DNA of 9,435 bases from an uncultured Armatimonadota bacterium (GCA_946478935.1 CAMLEL010000058.1:1-9435); one strand, 5' to 3'. Shown: positions 1-6,532, counted from the stretch's first letter. Notes: generated from the letters alone by a model not told the origin. Translations and numbers: made by a program.

Positions 1-882
1 AAGGAGGGCAGCGCCATATACTCCGGCGCTGTCTCCAAGCTCTGGAGCCAGCAGTCGAATTTGTGGCTCAGGGTTGAAAATGTGGCGCTTGGCCGCTTTG
101 GCCCCCTCGGTCAACAATTCGGTAATGTTCCCAACCCCTCCACCAAGGATGATCGCGTCCGGGTCAAGAATGTTGACGACAGTGGCGATCGCTCGGCCAA
201 ACATCAGGAACAGGTGCTCCATGGTGTGCCTCGCCGCATCGTCGGAACTACTGCGGAATCTCTCCACTATTTCCGGAAGCGGTCGTCGGACCCCGGAAAA
301 CTCGAGGTACGTTCGCTCAAGTCCAGGTCCGGACAAGTAGGTTTCCACGCAGCCCTTCCGCCCGCAATAACAGGGTTCGCCGCTCCTGCCCAGTTCATTG
401 TGACCCCATTCCCCGGCGATTCCCTGTAGGCCATGAAGCGGCTTGCCATCGACCACGATGCCACCGCCAACACCCGTGCCCATAATCACGCCAAATACGG
501 TTCTGTATCCCTTGCCCGCGCCCAACAGGGCTTCGGCAAGCGCAAAGCAATTTGCATCGTTCGCGATCTTGACCGGAATCTCCAACTTGGACTCCAGATC
601 CACGAGCAGTGATCGCCCATTTAGCGCGGTGGTATTGCAGCCTCGCATTTGGCCCGTGGCCGGGTCCAATGTGCCCGGTGTTCCCATGCCAATTTGAGTT
701 GGTGCCTCACCCACACGATCGGCGACCTCTTGGATAAGAAGTTGAATTCGGTTGAGGATATGCTCATAGCCCTCGGATGCTTCGGTTGCGATCCGCTGCC
801 GATGCACTGCAGTGTCGCCTTGGAGGACTGCCGCCTCAATCTTGGTTCCACCCAAATCGATGCCCCAGAGCAAGCTGGACAT
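1..882 (-). CDS. ROK-family sugar kinase (glucokinase/fructokinase-like), C-terminus beyond the window
   Basis: Probably phosphorylates a hexose or amino-hexose with ATP in the cytoplasm, feeding glycolysis or amino-sugar use. The frame is open for 294 codons and runs off the left edge. Visible ROK hallmarks: the N-terminal phosphate-binding loop GIDLGGTK (residues 7-14), the catalytic pair N108-D109 in ANDANCFALAEA, a glycine-rich MGTGVGGG near 134-141, and the zinc-site signature with E158, H161, C171, C173 and C178 (CYCGRKGCVE), then ILGGGVG near 235-241. There is no N-terminal helix-turn-helix, so it is a kinase rather than a NagC/XylR-type repressor. The start is placed at the ATG that overlaps the stop of the upstream LON gene (TGATG), just before the GGTK loop; an in-frame ATG at 900 would add six residues. 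Only a short C-terminal piece should be missing. The sugar cannot be named from sequence; the CYCG motif resembles fructokinase/mannokinase and glucokinase members. Confidence 0.93.
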   Translation of the reverse strand, partial: MSSLLWGIDLGGTKIEAAVLQGDTAVHRQRIATEASEGYEHILNRIQLLIQEVADRVGEAPTQIGMGTPGTLDPATGQMRGCNTTALNGRSLLVDLESKLEIPVKIANDANCFALAEALLGAGKGYRTVFGVIMGTGVGGGIVVDGKPLHGLQGIAGEWGHNELGRSGEPCYCGRKGCVETYLSGPGLERTYLEFSGVRRPLPEIVERFRSSSDDAARHTMEHLFLMFGRAIATVVNILDPDAIILGGGVGNITELLTEGAKAAKRHIFNPEPQIRLLAPELGDSAGVYGAALL

Positions 883-1553
883 CAGTTCGGGGTGATCCAT
901 TCGCGCAAATCTTCACTGCTGATTCGGAAGTATCCAGGCTCCTGATTTTCTTGGCTTTGCATCTGCAGAATGGGCATCAATGTTGCCACCCGCTCAACGG
1001 TGTCTGTGGTTTCCAGCAATCGCTGCTTGGCCAAGTTCTCCATGTGCAGCATGTTGGCGATGGTGAAGGAAAGAACCACGGGATCAGTCGGAAGCTTGAC
1101 GGACACGTTGAATTCCTGCCGTGCGAAAATCTTCTGGATCAACTGCTCGAACTGCATCTTTGCCTCGCCAAAAAGCTCCATATTCTCGTCGCTTTCATCG
1201 ACTTCGAGTTCAATCACGGGTTCGACTCGCCCAACCAAGTAGGGCTCCGTTTCTTCGTCCAGTTCACGGATGCGGAATCGCCGCTCGCCTTCCACATGGA
1301 TATCCATTCGGCCGTCGCTGTACGGAATCGTCTTTAGAATTCTAACCGCAGTGCCAACCATGTATGGTGCGGCTTGACCGCCCACTTCGCTTCCTTCCCG
1401 AATCAAGACAATCCCAAAGGGCCTATCGAATTCGAGGCATCGTTGAACCATCTCACGGTAACGGTCCTCAAACACATGTAGCTGCAGTTGAGCGTATGGG
1501 AAAAGGACTGTATGTAATGGAAACAGCGGGAGCTCTTCAAGTTTGCCGGACAT
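882..1553 (-). CDS. Stand-alone LON substrate-binding domain protein (Lon N-terminal-like)
   Basis: A 223-residue soluble protein that is essentially just the N-terminal substrate-recognition domain of Lon protease (PF02190 type). Visible motifs are LPLFPLHTVLFP (8-19), LHVFEDRYREMV (25-36), GTAVRI (67-72) and VEGERRFRI (87-95), then a helical C-terminal part with LSFTIANML and KQRLLETTDTVERV (about 161-189). No AAA+ ATPase or Ser-Lys protease domain follows, and the length is normal for bacterial stand-alone LON proteins, so this is not a truncated Lon. Its biochemical role is not established; binding of unfolded or specific proteins is an inference from the Lon domain. The ATG at 1553 has GGAG about five bases upstream and a TATAAT a little further up. 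The stop overlaps the ATG of the ROK kinase by one base, so the two are probably one transcript. Confidence 0.92.
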   Translation of the reverse strand: MSGKLEELPLFPLHTVLFPYAQLQLHVFEDRYREMVQRCLEFDRPFGIVLIREGSEVGGQAAPYMVGTAVRILKTIPYSDGRMDIHVEGERRFRIRELDEETEPYLVGRVEPVIELEVDESDENMELFGEAKMQFEQLIQKIFARQEFNVSVKLPTDPVVLSFTIANMLHMENLAKQRLLETTDTVERVATLMPILQMQSQENQEPGYFRISSEDLREWITPN

Positions 1554-1562
1554 CCCACTCCA

Positions 1563-1568
1563 ATTATA
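1563..1568 (-). promoter_or_regulatory. -10-like TATAAT upstream of the LON-domain gene
   Basis: On the minus strand a perfect TATAAT lies nine bases before the ATG at 1553. Transcription would start two to four bases before the start codon, giving an almost leaderless message. A GGAG lies between the box and the ATG, so a Shine-Dalgarno reading from a more distant promoter is also possible. No TTGACA-like -35 is seen 16-18 bases upstream (the position holds ACTCTC). This lies in the 97-base divergent region shared with the histidine kinase gene. Confidence 0.4.
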
Positions 1569-1638
1569 TCGCTCGTAGCGGTGATGAGAGTCGGCTTCTT
1601 TGCGCCCAATCGCCGTGCAGGGAAGGGGCCATCGGAGG

Positions 1639-1644
1639 TAGATT
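1639..1644 (+). promoter_or_regulatory. TAGATT -10-like box six bases before the histidine kinase GTG
   Basis: TAGATT is followed by exactly six bases and then the GTG at 1651. This is the TANNNT-N6-start layout seen for leaderless genes in lineages such as Deinococcus and Actinobacteria. The T of the box is also the last base of a GGAGGT (1634-1639), which sits 11 bases from the GTG, rather far for a Shine-Dalgarno. The same layout occurs before two other genes in the window, which raises confidence. No clear -35 hexamer is visible. Confidence 0.4.
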
Positions 1645-1650
1645 CACAAG

Positions 1651-3417
1651 GTGTCGTTGGGAGTTCCGGGAAACAAGATGGATGGACAGGACGAGTTGCT
1701 GAACATAGATGACCTGCGTAAGCAGTTGGAAGACACGAAGCGGCAGCTCGAGGAAGAAAGACAACGCAGAAAGAGCGACGAATCAGTAGGTTCCGCGATT
1801 TCTGATGATGGCAAATCCACCCGGCCAGCGATGGAGTCTTCGCTTGAAGTCGCGCCGATAAACGAGGCGGACGTCACTCTTCGTCGCCTGGTCCAGCGCA
1901 TCGCGATGATCCTCCAAGCGGAGAAGATCGCGATCATGTTTTACGATCGTGAGAAGGGTGAGTTGATCGGCATTCCCCCGGCATACGGTCTGGACGACGA
2001 GCATCTAAAGATTTTCCGAATTCGCGCGACCCACGGCATCTCAGGAAAGGTTTTCCGCGAAGGTGAACCGGCTATTTTCCACGACACGAGCGTCGATCCA
2101 CGCACAAACGAAGACCCATTCGGGCTCCTGCATGTTCAAAACGGCATTACCGTGCCGCTGGTCATCGAGAAGCGGGACGAAGAGAATCGCGTAATCGATC
2201 GCACGACGATCGGCGTTCTTCATGCCTTCAACAAGCGGCATGGCGAGGACTTCAATGAAGAGGACGTGCGGCTCCTCGAGCGCATGGCCCGCAACGTTGG
2301 CTCAATTATCGCCAACCTTCAGATGTATCGCGAAGTGGTCGAAGAGCGTGAGGAACTACTCCAAACGTTTGAATCGCTTGCGGCAGGACTCATTCTCGTT
2401 TCGCCCGAAGGTCGATTGAGTCAGATGAACGCTTCCGCCCGCGAAATCTTTGAGGCGGACGCCGACGCGATTGGCAAGAACTACCGTGACGTGATCAACA
2501 ACGAGTCGATCGAGAAGATCGTGTTGGCCAACCAGCGTGGTGAAGAAATTCCCAAGACTGAGATTCATGTGACGATCCGGAATACAGATCGGGTTTACGA
2601 GGTCCAGTCGGCACAGGTTCGAAACGAAGAAGGGAGGGATCTGGGCATCGTTGCGATCTTCAATGACATCACGGAGATGAAGAATATCGACAAGATGAAG
2701 TCGAGCTTTGTCGCGATGGCTTCCCATGAACTTCGCACACCGTTGACCGCGATCAAAGGCTTTAGCAGCACCCTGTTGGAAGGCGTCGATGACGACATTT
2801 ACGGCAAGGACGAGCAGAAGGAGTTTTTAGGGATCGTGGTGGCAGAGTGCGACCGACTGCGTCGCCTCATCGACGACCTCTTGAATACGAGCCGAATTGA
2901 AGCTGGAGAATCCCTCAAGCCTCATTACACCAAGTTTGAACTTCAGCCACTGCTCGAGAAAGCCGTCATGGTTCAGCAGCAGGCGTCAAACAAGCACACG
3001 GTTTCGCTCAAAGTCCACACGGAATTGCCCGAAGAGATTATCGGCGATCAGGACAAGTTGGATCAGATTCTGACGAACCTGCTGAACAATGCGATCAAGT
3101 ACTCGCCCGCGGGTGGCGAAGTGGTGGTCCATGCCAGACGGGAGAATGGCGAAATCCTGCTTGGAGTGGAAGACCACGGCTTGGGAATTCCCAAGGACCA
3201 CTTGGCCCGGGTTTTCGAGAAGTTCCATCGCGTCAATAACGAGGACAATCGAAAAATCTACGGAACTGGCCTCGGTTTGTTTTTGGTCAAGCACCTCGTG
3301 GAGAAAGTTCACCTTGGCACGATCTGGGCTGAATCAGAGGTTGGAAAGGGTTCGACGTTCTTCGTTCGGATCCCAGCAGACCTGGATGTTGACAAAGCCA
3401 AAACGATGAATGACTAG
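1651..3417 (+). CDS. Soluble hybrid-sensor histidine kinase with GAF and PAS domains
   Basis: A 588-residue two-component sensor kinase with no membrane segment, so it should sense a cytoplasmic signal. Order of parts: a charged N-terminal coiled coil (about 20-42), a GAF domain (about 72-225, ending in a helical linker), a PAS domain (about 232-342, ending FNDITEMKNID), a HisKA dimerisation domain with H-box SHELRTPL and phospho-acceptor His359, and a HATPase_c domain with N-box around N476-N480 (LTNLLNNAIKYSP), G1 box DHGLGI (508-513), F box VFEKFHRV and G2 box GTGLGL (538-543). All catalytic motifs are intact. There is no receiver domain, and no response regulator gene is nearby, so it is an orphan kinase in this window. 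The GTG at 1651 is preferred because of the TAGATT-N6-GTG promoter-like layout; an ATG at 1678 would shorten the protein by nine residues. The ligand of the GAF/PAS domains cannot be read from sequence. Confidence 0.95.
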   Translation: MSLGVPGNKMDGQDELLNIDDLRKQLEDTKRQLEEERQRRKSDESVGSAISDDGKSTRPAMESSLEVAPINEADVTLRRLVQRIAMILQAEKIAIMFYDREKGELIGIPPAYGLDDEHLKIFRIRATHGISGKVFREGEPAIFHDTSVDPRTNEDPFGLLHVQNGITVPLVIEKRDEENRVIDRTTIGVLHAFNKRHGEDFNEEDVRLLERMARNVGSIIANLQMYREVVEEREELLQTFESLAAGLILVSPEGRLSQMNASAREIFEADADAIGKNYRDVINNESIEKIVLANQRGEEIPKTEIHVTIRNTDRVYEVQSAQVRNEEGRDLGIVAIFNDITEMKNIDKMKSSFVAMASHELRTPLTAIKGFSSTLLEGVDDDIYGKDEQKEFLGIVVAECDRLRRLIDDLLNTSRIEAGESLKPHYTKFELQPLLEKAVMVQQQASNKHTVSLKVHTELPEEIIGDQDKLDQILTNLLNNAIKYSPAGGEVVVHARRENGEILLGVEDHGLGIPKDHLARVFEKFHRVNNEDNRKIYGTGLGLFLVKHLVEKVHLGTIWAESEVGKGSTFFVRIPADLDVDKAKTMND

Positions 3418-3433
3418 GCCCGAACGAGGGTGC

Positions 3434-3460
3434 GGCGGGCGATGAAGCAGCGAACCCGCC
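3434..3460. terminator. Possible weak hairpin between convergent genes
   Basis: GGCGGG (3434-3439) can pair with CCCGCC (3455-3460) across a 15-base loop in the 104-base gap between the histidine kinase and the convergent amidotransferase gene. The stem is only six pairs and no T-run follows on either strand, so a role as a bidirectional terminator is tentative. Confidence 0.2.
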
Positions 3461-3521
3461 AGTTCCTCGGACAACTATCATAGACCGGATTCACCAAGTT
3501 TGTCAAATATAGACCAGAAGA

Positions 3522-4127
3522 TCACAATGCCGCTTTCTCGGTAGCTACCACCGTTCGGAAAAAGTTCTCAACGATCCGGAATCCCTCTTCAGTCAACACT
3601 GACTCGGGATGGAACTGGACGCCCTCGATCGGCAATGATTCGTGGCGGATTCCCATGACTTCGCCATCGTCGGCAGCGGTCGCCGTCACGCTAAATCCTG
3701 CGGGGATTGAGTCACGGGTGATGACAAGGCTGTGATACCGAATGGCCCGGAAGGGGTTCGGCATCCCCTCAAAGACTCCCATTCCATCGTGTTCAACCAT
3801 GGAGGCCTTGCCATGCATGATGTTTGGCGCCTGGCGAATCGTTCCCCCGGCGACCTCACCAATAGCCTGATGGCCCAAGCACACGCCGAAGAGCGGTGTT
3901 TTGAATCCAGGAGTTTCCAGCGCCCACCGCAGAATGTCGAGACAGACTCCCGATTCTTTCGGTGTGCAGGGACCGGGAGAAAGCATGATCCCTGCGGGAT
4001 CCATGCGCTGAATTTCGCCAACCGTGATCTCGTCGTTGCGTCGGACTTCGACGTTGGCTCCGCACTGGCCCAGGTATTGGACGAGGTTGTATGTAAAGGA
4101 GTCAAAGTTGTCGATGACCAGGATCAC
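3522..4127 (-). CDS. trpG: Glutamine amidotransferase subunit of anthranilate / aminodeoxychorismate synthase (TrpG/PabA)
   Basis: Releases ammonia from glutamine and channels it to a chorismate-binding partner (TrpE for tryptophan, PabB for folate). The 201-residue length is typical. Class I amidotransferase features are intact: MILVIDNFDSFTYNLVQYL at the N-terminus, the oxyanion loop LSPGPCTP (49-56), the nucleophile elbow GVCLGHQAIGE with Cys83, MHGK (104-107), YHSL (131-134) and QFHPES with His173 and Glu175. The start is GTG at 4127; TACAAT lies exactly six bases upstream and there is no well-spaced Shine-Dalgarno, which suggests a leaderless message. No trpE, pabB or other aromatic gene is in the window, so it may serve both synthases, as the shared subunit does in Bacillus; sequence alone does not separate TrpG from PabA. 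Confidence 0.93.
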   Translation of the reverse strand: MILVIDNFDSFTYNLVQYLGQCGANVEVRRNDEITVGEIQRMDPAGIMLSPGPCTPKESGVCLDILRWALETPGFKTPLFGVCLGHQAIGEVAGGTIRQAPNIMHGKASMVEHDGMGVFEGMPNPFRAIRYHSLVITRDSIPAGFSVTATAADDGEVMGIRHESLPIEGVQFHPESVLTEEGFRIVENFFRTVVATEKAAL

Positions 4128-4133
4128 CCTTTC

Positions 4134-4139
4134 ATTGTA
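4134..4139 (-). promoter_or_regulatory. TACAAT -10-like box six bases before the trpG GTG
   Basis: On the minus strand TACAAT is followed by GAAAGG and then the GTG at 4127. Transcription would begin at or next to the start codon, a leaderless arrangement. The box lies in a divergent region of only 38 bases shared with the glycosyltransferase gene, so the two promoters must overlap. No recognisable -35 is present. Confidence 0.42.
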
Positions 4140-4165
4140 GAACGCGCCATCATATAGGAATCGGG

Positions 4166-4888
4166 ATGCCCAAATTCACCGTTGTGATCGCTACGATTCG
4201 TGAATCCCTGCCGGGATTCTCGGAAACGATTGCGCGAATTCAGTCCAGTTTTGACCACGAAACAGACTTCCGACTACTGGATGGGCACTCCGGAAAGGCG
4301 CAGGCGCTAAACGATGCATTCGATCACGTACTGGCCAAGACTGACGCGGACATTTACGTGACGATGGATGACGATATCGTTCCCGCGAAGGGTTGGCAAC
4401 AGCTTGTCTGCAAGGCGATGGGGGCGCTTCCGGAGTACGGCGCATTTGGACTCTGGATGGGAGACGCGCCCGACCGGCGAGAACTGGTGGGTGAACGATT
4501 CCTGGACGCTCCCGAAACCGCTTCGGGCGTGACATTTCGTCGGGTGCAATCGCCGCATCATCTTAATGGAGGATTCATTGCCTATCGACCGGAAGTGGCG
4601 AGGGGGGTCGGAAAAATTCCGACGGAGGGCCTGAAGTATCAGCTTTGGGAAGATGCCTGGCGCGGAAGAAGAGTAACCAAATTAGGGTGGGAAATGGCCT
4701 TTCTGAGCGGTGTCGACGTGGATATGGTGGAATATGAAGATTCTCTCGAGTATCGGGAAATGAAAGAGCGCGACCTTAGGGTGGGCAAGAAACGCTCGGA
4801 TGAGATCTTGGCTGCGTCGGGGCTGGGCGATCCGATCGCCATTCGGGCACGAAAGTGGCTTGCGCGGGTCCGAGGTAAGGCGCGATGA
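4166..4888 (+). CDS. Family 2-like glycosyltransferase (GT-A fold)
   Basis: A 240-residue soluble protein with the GT-A layout. The N-terminal strand FTVVIATIRES is followed by GKAQALNDAFDHV (43-55), typical of the nucleotide-sugar domain, and by YVTMDDDIVPAKGW (64-77), whose Asp68-Asp70 form the metal-binding DXD. Further on are HLNGGFIAYR (132-141) and YQLWEDAWRGRRV (158-170), the usual place for the acceptor-side ED base. It probably transfers a sugar from a nucleotide donor to an envelope or capsule acceptor at the membrane face, but no other polysaccharide gene is nearby and donor and acceptor are unknown. There is no membrane segment; the basic C-terminus (RKWLARVRGKAR) might help peripheral binding. 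The ATG is preceded by TATAGGAATCGGG, which offers both an AGGA and a poor -10-like match. Its stop overlaps the next ATG by four bases (ATGA). Confidence 0.8.
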   Translation: MPKFTVVIATIRESLPGFSETIARIQSSFDHETDFRLLDGHSGKAQALNDAFDHVLAKTDADIYVTMDDDIVPAKGWQQLVCKAMGALPEYGAFGLWMGDAPDRRELVGERFLDAPETASGVTFRRVQSPHHLNGGFIAYRPEVARGVGKIPTEGLKYQLWEDAWRGRRVTKLGWEMAFLSGVDVDMVEYEDSLEYREMKERDLRVGKKRSDEILAASGLGDPIAIRARKWLARVRGKAR

Positions 4889-5868
4889 GTTACTCCGTCC
4901 TGCTCTATTACTGTTTCGCCTCAGTTGAAGAACCGCACGTTGAAGCTGCGACACAGCGGGCATGGTGCGAAGAACTTGGCTTGAAAGGTCGGTTAATCCT
5001 GGCCAATGAGGGTATAAACGGCACCTTATCCGGCTTGGAGCACCAAACCGCTGAGTACATGGCACGCATGGCGAGTCACCCCCTGTTTGGCTCGACTGAA
5101 TTCAAGATTGATTCTCACGATCGGCACGCGTTCAAAAAGCTGTCTGTGAAAGTTAGGCCAGAGATTGTCACCCTGGGCTTGCCGACGGATCCGCTTGGAA
5201 AAACCGGTGAGCGCCTGGAACCCGCAGAATTCCGACGCCGTATGGCCGATCCTGAAGCGATTATCTTGGACATTAGGAACGACTATGAATTTGAGATGGG
5301 CCGATTCCAAGGTGCGATTCGGCCACCCGTGGAGTCTTTTCGCGAATTTCCCCAATGGCTCAGAGATCGATTCGGGGATGCGATGGATCGGCCGATTTTG
5401 ACTTATTGCACAGGTGGCATTCGGTGCGAAAAACTGACCGCCTGGATGGTGGCGGAAGGCTTTAAAAATGTGTCCCAACTGCATGGCGGCATCTTTTCCT
5501 ATGTGAAGGATCCCCAAACCAACGGGGTTGGATTCGATGGAGACTGCTTTATGTTCGATGATCGCCTATCGATTCCGGTCGGCGCTCCGATCAGCTGCTG
5601 TGAGAAGTGCACCTGTGCGACCGCCCGGTACGTCAATTGTTCGAACGCAGACTGCAATCGGCTCTACTTCCTTTGTGAGGCATGTGAAGCCGCGAATGGG
5701 CTCTCGTGTTCGGATTCTTGCGATCAGGCGGCTCGTCATCGGGCCCCCAATGAACGTCTGGCGCCCAACCTTCGCACACCAGGCGAACGATTGCGACAGC
5801 AGCGACACAGGGCCAAACGCCGTTTAAGTAACCATCCTGCGAAAGTTGACATTAAACTAAGTTCGTGA
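4885..5868 (+). CDS. trhO: tRNA uridine(34) hydroxylase TrhO (rhodanese-domain YceA/UPF0176 family)
   Basis: Family members hydroxylate U34 of certain tRNAs to ho5U in an oxygen-dependent step that precedes cmo5U/mo5U wobble modification. The 327 residues show the expected three parts: an N-terminal ferredoxin-like domain with LILANEGINGTLSG (37-50), a rhodanese domain with LDIRNDYEFEMGRF (128-141) and the active-site loop YCTGGIRCEK (Cys175), followed by LHGGIFSYVKD, and a C-terminal cysteine-rich domain (C238/239, C242, C244, C252, C257, C264, C267, C275, C279) that probably binds metal. The last 45 residues are basic, consistent with RNA binding. The ATG overlaps the glycosyltransferase stop (ATGA), with GAGGTAAGG just upstream as ribosome binding site. 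The stop overlaps the GTG of the next gene. The link with the flanking genes is probably only co-transcription. Confidence 0.93.
   Translation: MSYSVLLYYCFASVEEPHVEAATQRAWCEELGLKGRLILANEGINGTLSGLEHQTAEYMARMASHPLFGSTEFKIDSHDRHAFKKLSVKVRPEIVTLGLPTDPLGKTGERLEPAEFRRRMADPEAIILDIRNDYEFEMGRFQGAIRPPVESFREFPQWLRDRFGDAMDRPILTYCTGGIRCEKLTAWMVAEGFKNVSQLHGGIFSYVKDPQTNGVGFDGDCFMFDDRLSIPVGAPISCCEKCTCATARYVNCSNADCNRLYFLCEACEAANGLSCSDSCDQAARHRAPNERLAPNLRTPGERLRQQRHRAKRRLSNHPAKVDIKLSS
5853..5858 (+). promoter_or_regulatory. TAAACT -10-like box six bases before the GTG at 5865
   Basis: Inside the last codons of trhO, TAAACT is followed by AAGTTC and then the GTG that starts the next gene: the same TANNNT-N6-GTG layout as before the histidine kinase and trpG genes. 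It would give the downstream gene its own internal, leaderless promoter. No Shine-Dalgarno precedes this GTG. A TTGACA at 5846-5851 is too close to serve as its -35. Confidence 0.33.
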
Positions 5869-6500
5869 GCATTCCTTCCGACAAGATCCCACCCATCGAC
5901 GAAGCCTCGATTGGCGATGTGGTGCGTCGGGCGCAAGAAATCCAAGATCAGACGCAGCTGATGCTAAATCCTCACCCAGATTTGGAGCAGTATGTGCGCG
6001 CCGCGGAAGAAGCCGGGATCGATCGTGATGCCACCATGCAGGCGCTCCGCGAGCGATTGAGTTTCCCAATCGAGAAATTCAAAACCGGCGAGTACGTCTT
6101 CGCCAAATCAGCCGACGGCTTCTACTACATCGCGCTCTTAACTGAGCTAGAGGGCAGAAGCGCCAAAGTGGAGTTTCTCACTGGCACCGAGCATCACATC
6201 GATGCCGGCGACTTGCGCCTCTTTTCACTTACACCCGGCCAAAAAATCTCTTACTATTCCAAAGGATCGGGCATGTGGTGGGAAGGGCAATTGGTCAAGT
6301 TCAATCGCGAAAAAAGGCAGGTGACAGCCAGTGCGTGGGGTGACACCGAGACGGTGGCGCTTGAGAAGATTCGGCTGCCGCGGGACATTCAAACCCTTCC
6401 GATGTCCTTTCGGGCAAAAATGTGGGCAGTTGCCGCAGCGTCCGCGCTGAGCGGAGGCGTGATCGGGGCCATTCTATTGAAACTGCTTACACGGTCATAA
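5865..6500 (+). CDS. Unrecognised protein with two Tudor/SH3-like segments and a C-terminal membrane anchor
   Basis: I do not recognise a named family. The 211 residues show an N-terminal helical part (about 14-66) of the form AQEIQ...YVRAAEEAGID...MQALRERL, resembling the short helical bundle that precedes many bacterial membrane or SHOCT-like proteins. Two similar beta-rich segments follow, each starting with a Gly-x-x-(Val/Ile) turn and aromatic residues: 72-120 (TGEYVFAKSADGFYYIALL) and 122-173 (PGQKISYYSKGSGMWWEGQL), reminiscent of tandem Tudor/SH3-like barrels. After SFRAKM comes one hydrophobic helix (about 187-206) and a short basic end (KLLTRS), so it is probably tail-anchored with its bulk in the cytoplasm. 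The GTG overlaps the trhO stop (GTGA) and also has its own TAAACT box. A role in binding nucleic acid or peptide is possible from the fold but not shown. The domain reading is moderate-to-weak; the gene itself is secure. Confidence 0.82.
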   Translation: MSIPSDKIPPIDEASIGDVVRRAQEIQDQTQLMLNPHPDLEQYVRAAEEAGIDRDATMQALRERLSFPIEKFKTGEYVFAKSADGFYYIALLTELEGRSAKVEFLTGTEHHIDAGDLRLFSLTPGQKISYYSKGSGMWWEGQLVKFNREKRQVTASAWGDTETVALEKIRLPRDIQTLPMSFRAKMWAVAAASALSGGVIGAILLKLLTRS

Positions 6501-6508
6501 GAGTGGCC

Positions 6509-6532
6509 GTGGGTGGCTTTTCAGCCACCCAC
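6509..6532. terminator. Strong hairpin between convergent genes, likely bidirectional terminator
   Basis: GTGGGTGGCT (6509-6518) pairs perfectly with AGCCACCCAC (6523-6532) around a TTTC loop, ten base pairs in all. It fills the 41-base gap between the stop of the plus-strand Tudor-like gene (6500) and the stop of the minus-strand TPR gene (6542), the right place to end both transcripts. No clean T-run follows on either strand, so it may be a hairpin-only terminator or a 3'-end stabiliser. Confidence 0.7.

Noticed and set aside
183..190. GCGATCGC, resembling the cyanobacterial HIP1 core.
   Set aside because: It is an isolated occurrence inside a coding region; there is no enrichment across the window.
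777..1337. A 186-codon open frame on the plus strand.
   Set aside because: It is antisense to the ROK kinase and LON-domain genes, both of which have clear family motifs; its translation shows no domain-like pattern.
1651..1680. ATG at 1678 as the histidine kinase start instead of GTG at 1651.
   Set aside because: It lacks a well-spaced Shine-Dalgarno and a promoter box, while the GTG has the TAGATT-N6 layout shared with other genes; it remains possible, with a nine-residue difference.
3480..3515. Two copies of ATAGACC (3480-3486 and 3509-3515) in the gap between convergent genes.
   Set aside because: Seven-base repeats 29 bases apart are easily chance, and there is no promoter nearby for an operator to control.
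4124..4135. A three-codon reading frame (ATG AAA GGG TGA) whose stop overlaps the trpG GTG, suggesting a leader peptide.
   Set aside because: If transcription starts next to the GTG as the TACAAT box implies, this ATG is not in the message; a three-codon frame is also expected by chance.
5846..5851. A perfect TTGACA near the end of trhO as a -35 element.
   Set aside because: No -10-like hexamer lies 16-18 bases downstream, and it is only one base from the TAAACT box.
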